Positions 18,829 through 27,434 of a stretch of 64,000 nucleotides of DNA are shown piece after piece. Source of the DNA: Verrucomicrobiaceae bacterium (GTDB lineage: Bacteria > Verrucomicrobiota > Verrucomicrobiia > Verrucomicrobiales > Verrucomicrobiaceae); the NCBI GenBank assembly GCA_019694165.1, contig JAIBCL010000028.1, forward strand, positions 1-64,000, written 5' to 3'. The stretch's first letter is position 1, and every line of letters starts with the position of its first letter. The notes beneath the pieces were generated by a model, which was given only the letters and a program-made list of their open reading frames with translations, searched no databases and had not been told where the DNA came from. The translations under genes were made by a program, and so were the position numbers.

Positions 18829-19611
18829 ATGCAAATTCAATTTCTTAGCGATGGCACAGAGTACAGGTCTCATGGCGGCGGCAGCTTCTCGAAGAACAAA
18901 CCCGGGTCTGGTCTGTTTTGGTGGACGATCTTGATCACGCTGCTCATGGGAGCGGCCATCTTCTGCTGGTTTTTTTCGATCATCCTCTTCACCCACCCCG
19001 AGAAGCCGCTTCATTACCGGCTGCTGGCGAAGGTGAAGAAGCTGGAACCGCTGCGAAAGTTCAGCCCGCTGTCAGTGCCGCAGGGCAAGTTCCTTACGCC
19101 GCGAGAATTGCTGGCAGAATACTTCGCCGATAATGCCGAACATCTCTCAGTGAGCAACGACCAGCTCAAGCGCGCATACATCAAGAACTACAAGGAGCAG
19201 GCGCCGAAGTATGTGAAGGGAGCCTTCACAGTCGTAGCCGCCCGAGAATTGAAGAAGACTGATGTGTTCACGAAAGGCTGGGTGGTGCGCGCCCGGGCGG
19301 ACGACATTGAGGACGTCGATCTCGAAATGGTGTTCCCCGGCGTGGATTCGGCACCCGTGGCTTATGCGCAGGGCGACAAGATCACCCTCGATCAGACATC
19401 CACCTTCGCGAGCGCAGTGCATGTGCAAAAACTGCCGCTCGATCGCATCTGTGTGACCGTGCTGCCTCTCGCATATCAAGGATTCAGAGTTGCCGCTGTC
19501 GGAGAGTTGCAAATGGATGCCCCCGAACTGTTGAACATGGATGCGCCGTGGCCAGTGGCATGTGATCTCGACGAATTGCAAGGACAGAAGGTCGCGGTCA
19601 AATCGGAATGA
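18829..19611 (+). CDS. Single-pass membrane protein of unknown function
   Basis: 260 aa. A short polar N-terminus is followed by one strongly hydrophobic helix (about 29-54, rich in Trp, Phe and Ile), then a soluble domain of about 200 residues that would face the periplasm. That domain is mixed alpha/beta with no Cys pair or catalytic motif that I recognise; PQGKFLTPRELLAEYF near residue 85 looks like a conserved patch. The AT-rich upstream region suggests its own promoter. The next gene is convergent. I can assign no family. Confidence 0.65.
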   Translation: MQIQFLSDGTEYRSHGGGSFSKNKPGSGLFWWTILITLLMGAAIFCWFFSIILFTHPEKPLHYRLLAKVKKLEPLRKFSPLSVPQGKFLTPRELLAEYFADNAEHLSVSNDQLKRAYIKNYKEQAPKYVKGAFTVVAARELKKTDVFTKGWVVRARADDIEDVDLEMVFPGVDSAPVAYAQGDKITLDQTSTFASAVHVQKLPLDRICVTVLPLAYQGFRVAAVGELQMDAPELLNMDAPWPVACDLDELQGQKVAVKSE

Positions 19612-19714
19612 CACGCCAAGTCAAGCGTCGTCATCCGAGAGCGGGCTCCAGCGAGAACATGAAGGCCGCACTGCAACGGTCAGGCGGCCATGTTGATTTC
19701 TTCTGCGCGTGAGA

Positions 19715-19741
19715 CCCGGGCCCCAAAGCGAGGCCCGCGGG
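19715..19741. terminator. Hairpin between convergent genes
   Basis: CCCGGGCC at 19715-19722 pairs with GGCCCGCGGG at 19732-19741, with one bulge and a 9-nt loop. It lies 15 nt beyond the yidB-like stop, in the convergent gap. No U tract follows, so this is a weak call. Confidence 0.3.
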
Positions 19742-19756
19742 CAACCGTCAGCCCAT

Positions 19757-20233
19757 TCAACCCTGCTGATGGCCGCCACCGAAGAGACCACCAAGCAATC
19801 CTCCGAGTCCACCCGATCCGCCGCTGCTCTTGAGCACAGAGGCGATGACACCGCCGAGATCAAGCCCCTGCGCACTGGTCGCACCTTGGTCAATCTGCCC
19901 GCCAGGCGTCAGCTTGTCGATCACCATCGGGAAGAACTGTGCGAGCACCGGCAGAATCTGCTGCACGTTGAACCCGAGTTTTTGCGCCACTCCCTGCACC
20001 GCGTCCGCACCGAGCAGATTGTGGATTTGCTCAGGACTTACAGCATCGTTCTCACCGGTGCTCACCCACGAAGCAACGGTTTTCTCGATGCCCATCTCCT
20101 TCGCCTTGCCCAGGAGGCCCTGGATGCCGCCGACTTGATTGAGAATGCCGCCGAGCGCATCGGCCATCTGGTCCTGCTGCCCCGCAGCCGCGCCGCCGAG
20201 CACCTGTTTTGCAATTGAATCGAAGAGTCCCAT
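19757..20233 (-). CDS. YidB/DUF937 family protein
   Basis: 158 aa from the ATG at 20233. The start MGLFDSIAKQVLGG and the Gly-rich end (SGGLGGLLGGLFGGG) are typical of the DUF937/YidB family. The middle contains TGENDAVSPEQIHNLLG, which matches the conserved GxNxxVSxxQ core. Upstream codons in frame have no family character and are excluded. The function is not established; the protein is small, soluble and probably cytoplasmic, and may self-associate through its helical repeats. Confidence 0.85.
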   Translation of the reverse strand: MGLFDSIAKQVLGGAAAGQQDQMADALGGILNQVGGIQGLLGKAKEMGIEKTVASWVSTGENDAVSPEQIHNLLGADAVQGVAQKLGFNVQQILPVLAQFFPMVIDKLTPGGQIDQGATSAQGLDLGGVIASVLKSSGGSGGLGGLLGGLFGGGHQQG

Positions 20234-20373
20234 AAGGCCCCGAGAATCGCAGGAACGCACATGACTGTAAAGAACGAATCCCACCCACGGCAGCATCAAC
20301 ACGTTTCCATGCGCCTGCGTCCGCGTTCCGGACTTCCGGCTCCACGCACGCCGCCGGCCTTGAGACGCGAGGC

Positions 20374-21309
20374 TCAGAGCCGGAAAAGCTTCTTCGAATT
20401 CTCGAACAGTATCTTGCGCTCCACTTTCTTGTCCGGCGAGAGGCGGCGGATGGCGGCGATGGTGCCAGCACCCTGGCAGCCCGGGCCACGTCCGAGAAGA
20501 TCAGCGCAATCGCTGCCGTAGAGGATCTTGTCTTGATGCCGGCCAAGGAATCCACGCGTGTGCTCCTCGTCACGTTCGAGCGCATTCAGACCGGAGCCGG
20601 CGGACATGTCGGCGAAGATGTTGGGATAGTCAGACAAATACCTGTCCGTGATGCCACCGGGTGTGACGGATCCTTTCGGATAGTTCTGTGTCTGGTCGTG
20701 ATTCTTGTCGATGTTTCCCCAGAAGCATTGTGCGTGACCGATGAAGTTCGTTCGTGGAAACTTCTCGAGCATTTTGTAAAACCGGTCGTATCCGAGATTG
20801 TAGGTCTTGTGCTGAAAATGCAGCAGAATGGGCACTCGGTAGGCGGCGGCCAGTTCGTAAAGCTTTTGGTTCTCGGCAGAATCACACTCGACGGCAAATT
20901 TCTGCTCGGCGATGATCACAGCGCCGAGCTTGAGGTACTTCTCGATCTCATCGCGAGCGTTCGGCAGATCGGTGACTTCGTTCGCGCCGAAGAGAAAGAG
21001 GTCTGGGTATGCCTTCGCCACCCTCATGCACTCGGCGTTCCCGCCCGTCTTCGCGGCGAGACCGTTTGACCTGCCCATGTGCGTGGACGGCATGTTCTGC
21101 GGCGAGCCGGATGGCAGCAGGATCGAGCGGCCGCCGGCCCCCAGCATGTTCTTTTGATGCAGGATGAGCTGCTCGTCAGTCTCGCGCGCGTGGTAGTGGG
21201 TGTGCTGGTGGATGTCGAAGACGGGCTCGGCGGCGGCTTCCTGCGCTCTTACGGAGGCTCCGGCCACGGCGCTGGCCGCAGCGGTGATGAATTGACGGCG
21301 GGTGGGCAT
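20374..21309 (-). CDS. Tat-exported amidohydrolase-family metal-dependent hydrolase
   Basis: 311 aa from the ATG at 21309, which gives a Tat-like leader (MPTRRQFITAAASAVAGA, cut near VRAQ). The mature part is an amidohydrolase-2 TIM barrel: DIHQHTHYH is the first metal-binding strand, followed by LLHFQHK, FIGHAQ and a catalytic aspartate in LYGSDCAD. The family hydrolyses or decarboxylates small ring compounds, lactones or amides; the substrate cannot be told. An alternative start further upstream adds 55 residues without a signal and was rejected. The gene is divergent from the GH3 gene. Confidence 0.85.
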   Translation of the reverse strand: MPTRRQFITAAASAVAGASVRAQEAAAEPVFDIHQHTHYHARETDEQLILHQKNMLGAGGRSILLPSGSPQNMPSTHMGRSNGLAAKTGGNAECMRVAKAYPDLFLFGANEVTDLPNARDEIEKYLKLGAVIIAEQKFAVECDSAENQKLYELAAAYRVPILLHFQHKTYNLGYDRFYKMLEKFPRTNFIGHAQCFWGNIDKNHDQTQNYPKGSVTPGGITDRYLSDYPNIFADMSAGSGLNALERDEEHTRGFLGRHQDKILYGSDCADLLGRGPGCQGAGTIAAIRRLSPDKKVERKILFENSKKLFRL

Positions 21310-21505
21310 GGGGCGGGTGGATTCGGGATGATGGATAAAGGATGCGGGGTGCTTGTCGCGGATCTGGCGGCCGAAATGAGCAGCGCTTCCATCAATGTAC
21401 ATTTCGTGGCGGGCATTCTTGCATGGAGCAAAGGGTATCGTGCGTGCGACCATCCGCGCGACAAAGCGGTTCACTTTTCACCGCTCTCCGCTACCATCCG
21501 CGCAC

Positions 21506-22615
21506 ATGTCAGACTTCACCCGCCTCGGCCAGCTTCTCCTCACCGGCGTACCCGGTCCCGAACTCGATTCCGAAACCGCCGCTCGCCTGAGGAAACTCCA
21601 GCCCGGCGGCTTCATTCTGTTTGGCCGCAACATCAAGACGCCGGAGCAGCTACGGAAACTCTGTGACGATTTGCGTGACGTCTCCGAGATCGAGCCCTTC
21701 ATCACCATCGACCAGGAAGGCGGCCGCGTGTCGCGCCTCCGCCTCATCGGCGACGAACCGCCGAATGCGCAGTCGTTGCGTGACAAAGGCGATCCAATGC
21801 TCATCAAGCAGCACGGCATTCTCACCGGCCAGATTTTGCGGCTCTTTGGTTTCAATCTCGATCTCTGCCCCGTGCTCGACATTTCCTACGACGACACGGC
21901 CGACAACTCGCTCAAAGGCCGCTGCTGGGGCCGGGACGCGCAGGAGGTGATCGACAAGGCCGGCATGTTCAACAAAGCCCTGCGCGGCGAGGGAATTCTC
22001 TCCTGCGGCAAACACTTCCCCGGCTACGGCCCCGCCGAGTGCGATCCACATGAGTTCCTTCCCGTCATCTCGAAGCCGCACGAAGAAATGATGCGTGAGG
22101 AACTCGCGCCGTATCTCGCGCTGCTGCCCGTGCTCGACAGCGTGATGACCTGCCACAGCAACTACACCGCCTACGACCCCGACCGCCCGCGCTGGCCCGC
22201 CAGCCTCTCGCACAACATCGTCACCAAGCTCCTGCGCGATCAACTCGGCTTCGACGGTCTCGCGATGACCGACGACCTCGACATGGGCGCGATCCTCAAT
22301 GAAGTCACCTTCGAGCAGGCCATTCAAGAAGCCGTCCGCGCCGGCAACGACATCGTCATGATCTGCCATCGACTTGAAATGGTCGAGCTGGCCAAACAGC
22401 ACCTCGAAGGTGTCGAAGCGCCGATCATCTACGACGCTCTCCGCCGCATCGAGAAAGCCAAGAAGCGAATGAGCGCGCCCTACAAATGGGACATGGCTCA
22501 CTTCGAGCGCATCAATGCCGAGATCTGGGATCTTCGCGTAGCCGTCCTGGGAGAGGACCGCGCGAAGAATCTCTCCGTCGAAGATGGGAAACGCTCGCCG
22601 GTGGAATTGTACTGA
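21506..22615 (+). CDS. Glycoside hydrolase family 3, NagZ-like beta-N-acetylhexosaminidase
   Basis: 369 aa from the ATG at 21506, with no signal peptide, so cytoplasmic. It has FILFGRNI, ITIDQEGGRVSRL, KHFPGYGPAECDPHEFLP (the NagZ-type histidine loop, here ending DPH rather than the more usual DSH) and the nucleophile Asp in AMTDDLDMGAI. Such enzymes remove GlcNAc from anhydromuropeptides in peptidoglycan recycling. Upstream in-frame codons from 21395 lack family similarity. The zinc-ribbon gene follows after 52 nt and may be co-transcribed. Confidence 0.9.
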   Translation: MSDFTRLGQLLLTGVPGPELDSETAARLRKLQPGGFILFGRNIKTPEQLRKLCDDLRDVSEIEPFITIDQEGGRVSRLRLIGDEPPNAQSLRDKGDPMLIKQHGILTGQILRLFGFNLDLCPVLDISYDDTADNSLKGRCWGRDAQEVIDKAGMFNKALRGEGILSCGKHFPGYGPAECDPHEFLPVISKPHEEMMREELAPYLALLPVLDSVMTCHSNYTAYDPDRPRWPASLSHNIVTKLLRDQLGFDGLAMTDDLDMGAILNEVTFEQAIQEAVRAGNDIVMICHRLEMVELAKQHLEGVEAPIIYDALRRIEKAKKRMSAPYKWDMAHFERINAEIWDLRVAVLGEDRAKNLSVEDGKRSPVELY

Positions 22616-22667
22616 GCATCTTGGTACGCCTGAGTTTTGTAGTTCTGAAATCACGAATACCGACACC

Positions 22668-23372
22668 ATGCTTCCTGAAATCACCCAGCTCCTCCAGCTT
22701 CAAGAGCGCGACGTGCGTCTGCGCGGTTTGCAAAAAGACATCAAGGACGTGCCGCTGCTCCAGCAGCGCGCCAAACTCCAGCTCGCCGGCGATCAGGGCG
22801 CGGTGGATGCGGCCTTGCAAAAGACGCGCGACGTTGAGGTGAGGATCAAAGCCGTCGAACTCGACGTGCAGACACGCAACACCACGATCAAGCGCCTGCA
22901 AGACCAGCAGTTCGAGACCCGGAAGAACGATGAATTCCAGGCGCTCGGCCACGAAATCCAGCGCTACCAGGACGAAGTGCGCTCCCTCGAGGACAAGGAG
23001 CTGGAGCACATGGAGGAACTCGACGCGGCGAAGAAGGAGCTGCACGCCGCGCAGGCAAAGCTGGCCGAGACGCAGAAGCATGTGAACGACGATCTCAAGC
23101 AGCTCGACGAACGCGCGGTGAATCTGCAAAAGCGCCTCGAAGAAACCAAAGTCGAACGCACCGGACTCGCGGCACCCGTGCCTGCTGCGGCGCTGGAGCT
23201 TTACGAACGGCTGTTGAAGACGAAGGGCGGCACGGCCGTGGTTCCGCTGGAAAACGGCATTTGCGGCGGCTGCCACATGAAGGTGGTGCAAAACACGCTC
23301 CAGAAGCTCAAGCAGGACGAAACCATCACGCAGTGCGAGATGTGCGGACGCGTTCTGTACAGCGGCGGGTGA
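22668..23372 (+). CDS. Coiled-coil protein with C-terminal C4 zinc ribbon
   Basis: 234 aa from the ATG at 22668. Residues about 5-180 are a long antiparallel coiled coil, rich in Leu, Glu, Lys and Gln with heptad spacing. The end is a zinc ribbon with CGGC and CEMCGRVLY, four cysteines in two CxxC pairs. This is the DUF164/zf-RING_7 type (CT398-like proteins), linked in other bacteria to type III secretion or flagellar ATPase and sigma-54 interactions, though it is also widespread without them. The role here is unknown. The gene follows the NagZ-like gene and is convergent with the lactonase gene. Confidence 0.85.
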   Translation: MLPEITQLLQLQERDVRLRGLQKDIKDVPLLQQRAKLQLAGDQGAVDAALQKTRDVEVRIKAVELDVQTRNTTIKRLQDQQFETRKNDEFQALGHEIQRYQDEVRSLEDKELEHMEELDAAKKELHAAQAKLAETQKHVNDDLKQLDERAVNLQKRLEETKVERTGLAAPVPAAALELYERLLKTKGGTAVVPLENGICGGCHMKVVQNTLQKLKQDETITQCEMCGRVLYSGG

Positions 23373-23387
23373 GGCGACGGCAGCGCC

Positions 23388-24662
23388 TCATTGCGCAAGG
23401 TCCTTGAAGACGATGATCGACGGATTGCCCACCGGCGTGAAGTGGCCGGTAAAACGCAGGGCACCGGACTGTTTGTCGGCGCGGAAGACGGCGACGTTGT
23501 CACCACGCTGATTGCAGACATAGAGGAAGGTGCCGGATGGGTCGAAATTGAAGCTGCGCGGATAGTTCCCGCGTGTCCATTCATCAGCTGCAAAGGCGAG
23601 CTTCCCGTCCTGGCCGACAGCGAAGATGCCAATGCTGTCGTGCAGACGATTGCCCGCATAAACGAATTTCCCGTCGGCGGAGACCATGATCTCGGAGCAG
23701 AAATTGCTGCCGGCGAATCCGGGCGGCAGGCTCGAGATGGTCTGCCGTTCCGCGAGCCGGCCGCTTGCCTGGTCGTAATCGAACAACACGATGGTGGATC
23801 CCTCTTCCTGGATCGAGTAAAGCCACCGATGTCCCGGATGGAACGCGAAATGCCGCGGGCCATCGCCAGGCGGAAGCTGCACGAGCGGCGGGTCGTTCGG
23901 GGTGAGCGTGCCTTTCCGGTCATCGAACTTCCAGACGTGAATCTGATCGAGACCGAGATCGACGGACAAAACAAAGCGGCCTGATGGATCTGCCTCGATC
24001 ATGTGGCAGTGCGTCTGGTCGTGGCCGCTGAATGCGAAGCTGCCGGGCGGCGCATTCGTGGCCTTCATGGGGCCGACGGTGCCGGCGCTTTTCTTCACGT
24101 CGGTCGCGTCTCCCAGGCTGCCGTCCGCTTGGATGGGAAGAACGGAGACCGAGCCGCCGAAATAGTTCGCCACGAGCACGAAACGTCCTGACGGATGCAC
24201 GCTGAGATATGCCGGCCCTTTGCCGCGCGAACTCATCGTGTTGAGCAGCTTCAAGGATCCGTCGGCCGCGATGGCGAATGCGCTGACCGAACCGGACTCG
24301 TCATCGCCGTTGCGCTCCGTTTCATTCGCGGAATACAAATGGGTCTTCGCCGGATTGAAGGCCAGACAACTGGGACTCGTGCCCGTCTCGTAAACACTGA
24401 GAGCCTTCAATGCCCCCGTCTCACGATCGACCTCGAAGAGATGAATGCCGCGCCCGTTTCCTGGCGGCAGATCGACCTGCGTGGCCCGCATGTTTTTCAA
24501 AGGCGAGGTGTAGGTGCCGATGTACGCGATGAGGGGCGCCTGCCGGCCGGCCGCATGCGCGCCGGTGGCGGCAGTCATCAACGGGGCCGTGGCGAGCGCA
24601 GAAGTGCCCTTGATAAACAAGCGGCGCGTCAGACGAGGCGAAGTGAAAAGATCGGGTTCCAT
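23388..24662 (-). CDS. Tat-exported lactonase (6-phosphogluconolactonase-like beta-propeller)
   Basis: 424 aa. A twin-arginine leader (TRRLFIKGTSALATA) is followed by a seven-bladed propeller of the YbhE/Pgl lactonase family: IAYIGTYTSPLKN at the start, YSANETERNGD, GKGPAYLSVHPSGRFVLVANY, HCHMIEADPSGRFVLSVDLG, GDGPRHFAFHPG and IMVSADGKFVYAGNR. Because of the export signal the substrate is unlikely to be cytoplasmic 6-phosphogluconolactone; another sugar lactone is more plausible (inference). It is convergent with the zinc-ribbon gene and ends 15 nt from it. Confidence 0.88.
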   Translation of the reverse strand: MEPDLFTSPRLTRRLFIKGTSALATAPLMTAATGAHAAGRQAPLIAYIGTYTSPLKNMRATQVDLPPGNGRGIHLFEVDRETGALKALSVYETGTSPSCLAFNPAKTHLYSANETERNGDDESGSVSAFAIAADGSLKLLNTMSSRGKGPAYLSVHPSGRFVLVANYFGGSVSVLPIQADGSLGDATDVKKSAGTVGPMKATNAPPGSFAFSGHDQTHCHMIEADPSGRFVLSVDLGLDQIHVWKFDDRKGTLTPNDPPLVQLPPGDGPRHFAFHPGHRWLYSIQEEGSTIVLFDYDQASGRLAERQTISSLPPGFAGSNFCSEIMVSADGKFVYAGNRLHDSIGIFAVGQDGKLAFAADEWTRGNYPRSFNFDPSGTFLYVCNQRGDNVAVFRADKQSGALRFTGHFTPVGNPSIIVFKDLAQ

Positions 24663-24708
24663 GAGGTGGATGCGGGATACGGGATGCGCGCGGAGCCACC
24701 CGCCACGG

Positions 24709-25557
24709 CTACTTCTTCACCGCCGCGGCGCGGTTCTGCACGTAGGCGCTGCGGATGGCGATGTAGGCATCCACGGCGTCGCGCTTTGCGTCGTCGTAGA
24801 GGCCGAGCTGGGTGGGCAACGCACGGAGTGTGTTGGCGGACGGAGGGATGAGCGTCCAGTCGTGGTCGCCACCCCAGTAGATGCCCCAGTTCACGGGATT
24901 CATGGCGTAGTCGCCGACGAGGCCCACGCCATCACGCAGGCTGCTGGGACCGAGGAAGGGTATCACGAAGTAGAAGCCGTGACCCATGCCCCAGCGCGCG
25001 AAGGTTTTGCCGGTGTCTTCGTCCGGCAGGTCGGCCAGCCCGTCGATGTGGCCGGACACGCGGATCATGCCGCCGAGTCCGGCGACGGTATCGACAACGA
25101 ACTTGCCGGTCTGCAAGCCCGCGCCCTTGATCTTGCCTTGCAGCAGGCTGTTCACGAAGCGCACGGGGAACTTCACGTTCTCGAAGGCGTTGTCGATGCC
25201 CTTGCGCAACGGCTTTGGCAGCACGGTTTCGTAGCCTTTTGAGATCGGACGGAAGATGACGAGGTAGAGCTTGTCGTTGAGCCAGAAGGTGCCGCGGTTG
25301 AGCTTTTCGAGCGGATCGTTGATTTCCACCACCGCGTATTCTTCGAGGTCGTCCTTGGCGCCGGCGGCCTTGTGCGTGGAGGTGGTGGCCACGGGCTTCA
25401 AGTCCGCTTCCCTGCCCTTGCCCGCTTTCGAGCGCGTCACGGCAGCCGGCGCGGCGGGAGATGGGGCCGCCGCAGCCTTGCGCGAGGCGGAAGTGCACTG
25501 GGTGAAAAGTGGCGTGATGGCCACGACGGCGAGCATGGAGAGCAGATGGGATTTCAT
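24709..25557 (-). CDS. mlaA: MlaA/VacJ outer-membrane lipoprotein
   Basis: 282 aa from the ATG at 25557, giving a lipoprotein signal with lipobox FTQC. After an Ala/Lys-rich linker comes the MlaA core: DPLEKLNRGTFWLNDKLY, LPKPLRKGIDNAFENVKFPVRFVNSLLQGK, GRWGMGHGFY-type text and GPSSLRDGVGLVGDY. MlaA forms a ring in the inner leaflet of the outer membrane and removes misplaced phospholipids from the outer leaflet. Its ATG overlaps the mlaC stop by 4 nt, so here it is the last gene of the mla operon; in E. coli it is encoded elsewhere. Confidence 0.95.
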   Translation of the reverse strand: MKSHLLSMLAVVAITPLFTQCTSASRKAAAAPSPAAPAAVTRSKAGKGREADLKPVATTSTHKAAGAKDDLEEYAVVEINDPLEKLNRGTFWLNDKLYLVIFRPISKGYETVLPKPLRKGIDNAFENVKFPVRFVNSLLQGKIKGAGLQTGKFVVDTVAGLGGMIRVSGHIDGLADLPDEDTGKTFARWGMGHGFYFVIPFLGPSSLRDGVGLVGDYAMNPVNWGIYWGGDHDWTLIPPSANTLRALPTQLGLYDDAKRDAVDAYIAIRSAYVQNRAAAVKK

Positions 25558-26138
25558 CGGGATTTGGCGACGGATTGTTCGAGTGAGCGGATGACGGCTT
25601 CTGCGCCGCCTTTCTTGAAAACGGGATCGAGCTGGCTGCGGTAGTTTGCCACGAGGCTCACGCCTTCGATGACGACGTCGGTGGTGCGCCACTTCTCGGC
25701 CTCCTCCATGCGGTAGATGACGGCGAAGCGCTCCCCCCTGTACAGCGTCGTGGTGGTGACTTCGACCCGGCCTGAGGCGGGCGAGGCGGCGGAGTGGAAC
25801 TTGACCTGCGGATGCTCGCCTATGGTGAACTTGCTGCTGTACGAGTGGATGACGAGCTTTGAAAAAAGGGCCACGGCCTTCTTCTGCTGCGGATCATTGA
25901 ACTGCCGCCAGCCGGGGCCGATGGCGCGACGCGTCATGGCGTCAAAGCTGATGTGCTTCAGCAGCACGGGGGCGATGCGATCTTCGAGCACGGCGAGATC
26001 CGGCGCCTTGTCCGCGAGGACGAGCACCTCATCGATGGCGGCACGCAGGATGCGTTGGGCCTCCTCCACGGACGATGCCGCGAAACCGGCGGACGGGAGC
26101 AGGGTGATAAGTGCGAGCGTCAGGCGACGGCGGGTCAT
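25554..26138 (-). CDS. mlaC: MlaC periplasmic phospholipid-binding protein
   Basis: 194 aa with a signal peptide (MTRRRLTLALITLLPSAGFA). The MlaC/Ttg2D fold is recognisable from FDAMTRRAIGPGWRQFNDPQQKKAVALFSKLVIHSYSSKF, GRVEVTTTTLYRGERFAVIYRM and VVIEGVSLVANYRSQL. It shuttles phospholipids across the periplasm between the MlaA complex and the MlaFED transporter. It overlaps mlaD (upstream) and mlaA (downstream) by 4 nt each, indicating translational coupling. Confidence 0.93.
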   Translation of the reverse strand: MTRRRLTLALITLLPSAGFAASSVEEAQRILRAAIDEVLVLADKAPDLAVLEDRIAPVLLKHISFDAMTRRAIGPGWRQFNDPQQKKAVALFSKLVIHSYSSKFTIGEHPQVKFHSAASPASGRVEVTTTTLYRGERFAVIYRMEEAEKWRTTDVVIEGVSLVANYRSQLDPVFKKGGAEAVIRSLEQSVAKSR

Positions 26139-26629
26139 GGCAGCGACGTTTTCGCGCTATCTTTAGTGCTGTCTTTGTCTTTGTCCACGCCGCCGAAGGC
26201 CATCTTTCCGATGAGCGACTCGATGTCCACCGACGATTCCGTCATTGTGATGCGGTCGCCTGGCTTCAAACATTCCGTCTCGGCGCCGGGGGACAGGGAA
26301 ATGAACTTGTCGCCGATGAGGCCGCTGGTTTTGATGGACGCCATCGAGTCCGTGGGCAGATGCAAGCCCGAGAGCACGGTCATGGTGGCGATGGCGCTGA
26401 AGTCTCCGGGATCCACGCGTATGGATTCCACGCGGCCGACGGGCACGCCGGCCACATGGACGGAACAGCCGGCGTTCAGGCCGCTGGCGTTGTCAAAGCG
26501 CGCTTCGAGCGTGTAGTGATCTCCGCCGATGAACGAGCCGGCTCCGAGCTTCACCGTCAGGTAGAGGATCGCGGCGAGGCCGAGCAGCACGAAGCCGCCG
26601 ACGAGGAGTTCGAGTTTGCCTTGTTTCAT
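26135..26629 (-). CDS. mlaD: MlaD, MCE-domain subunit of the lipid transporter
   Basis: 164 aa. One N-terminal transmembrane helix (about 6-26), a single MCE domain (about 36-115; LEARFDNASGLNAGCSVHVAGVPVGRVESI) and KTSGLIGDKFISL, which is the classic MlaD end motif. It would form the hexameric ring in the periplasm that links MlaFE to MlaC. It has a short acidic/lysine-rich tail. It overlaps mlaF and mlaC by 4 nt. Confidence 0.95.
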   Translation of the reverse strand: MKQGKLELLVGGFVLLGLAAILYLTVKLGAGSFIGGDHYTLEARFDNASGLNAGCSVHVAGVPVGRVESIRVDPGDFSAIATMTVLSGLHLPTDSMASIKTSGLIGDKFISLSPGAETECLKPGDRITMTESSVDIESLIGKMAFGGVDKDKDSTKDSAKTSLP

Positions 26630-27432
26630 GTGTCTTCGGATGGAACGACTTCACCCCGGCGGATGGATGACAGCGCGGTGCCGAGGGCGGCCTCACTGTC
26701 GCGGAAAGCGCTCACCACGCCGTCGGTGGATGCGGAGAACTCGGCAGACGTGCCCTGGAAGCACATCGTTCCGCCCTCGAGCAAGGCCACCCGATCACTG
26801 GCCACCAGCGCCTCCGGCACATCATGCGTGACGACCAGCGCGGTGAAGTGAAACTGCCGCTGGTACTTGGCGATCATGGTGAACACGGCGTTGCGCCGCA
26901 GCGGATCAAGACCCGCGGTGGGCTCATCGAAGAGGACCAGCTCAGGCTGCGTGACGATGGCACGCGCGAGGGCCAGGCGCTTCTGCATGCCGCCCGAGAG
27001 TTCGCCGGGATAGTGATCGCTGTGTGCATCGAGTTCGAGCTGCCGCAGTGCCTCGAGGCTCCGTGCGCGGATTTCCCGCTCGGTCAGGCGCGTCGTCTGC
27101 TCGAGCGGCAGCGCCACATTCTCCAGGGCTGTAAGCGAGTCGAAGAGCGCATTGCCCTGGAACAGCACGCTGCACCGGCGGCGGAAATCCGCGCGCGCCG
27201 CAGCATCGCCCTCGCTCAGAACATGGCCGTCGAAGGTGACGACGCCTTCATCAGCTGACAAGACGCCGGCGAGGCACTTCAGCAGCACGGACTTCCCCGC
27301 GCCGCTGCGGCCCAGCACCGAGACAAGGCGGCCGCGCGGCACTTCAAGGGACACGCCCGCGAGCACCGCGGCGGCGCCGAAGCGCTTGTGCAGGCTTTCC
27401 ACCTTGAGCAGGGGCTGGGCGGAGATTGCCAT
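26626..27432 (-). CDS. mlaF: MlaF, ATP-binding subunit of the lipid transporter
   Basis: 268 aa from the ATG at 27432. A complete ABC ATPase: Walker A LGRSGAGKS, Q-loop region, signature LSGGMQKRLALARAI, Walker B LVLFDEPTAGLD and the H-loop VVTHD. Codons further upstream in the frame overlap mlaE and are not homologous. The ATG lies 2 nt after the mlaE stop. It powers phospholipid movement with MlaE and MlaD. No STAS-domain MlaB gene is present in this operon. Confidence 0.95.
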   Translation of the reverse strand: MAISAQPLLKVESLHKRFGAAAVLAGVSLEVPRGRLVSVLGRSGAGKSVLLKCLAGVLSADEGVVTFDGHVLSEGDAAARADFRRRCSVLFQGNALFDSLTALENVALPLEQTTRLTEREIRARSLEALRQLELDAHSDHYPGELSGGMQKRLALARAIVTQPELVLFDEPTAGLDPLRRNAVFTMIAKYQRQFHFTALVVTHDVPEALVASDRVALLEGGTMCFQGTSAEFSASTDGVVSAFRDSEAALGTALSSIRRGEVVPSEDT

Positions 27433-27434
27433 GA

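Noticed and set aside
20050..20060. TTCTCACCGG inside the yidB-like gene, and another in the GH3 gene near 21818
   Set aside because: These lie within coding sequence and are explained by ordinary codons; not counted as copies of the CCGGTGAGA motif.
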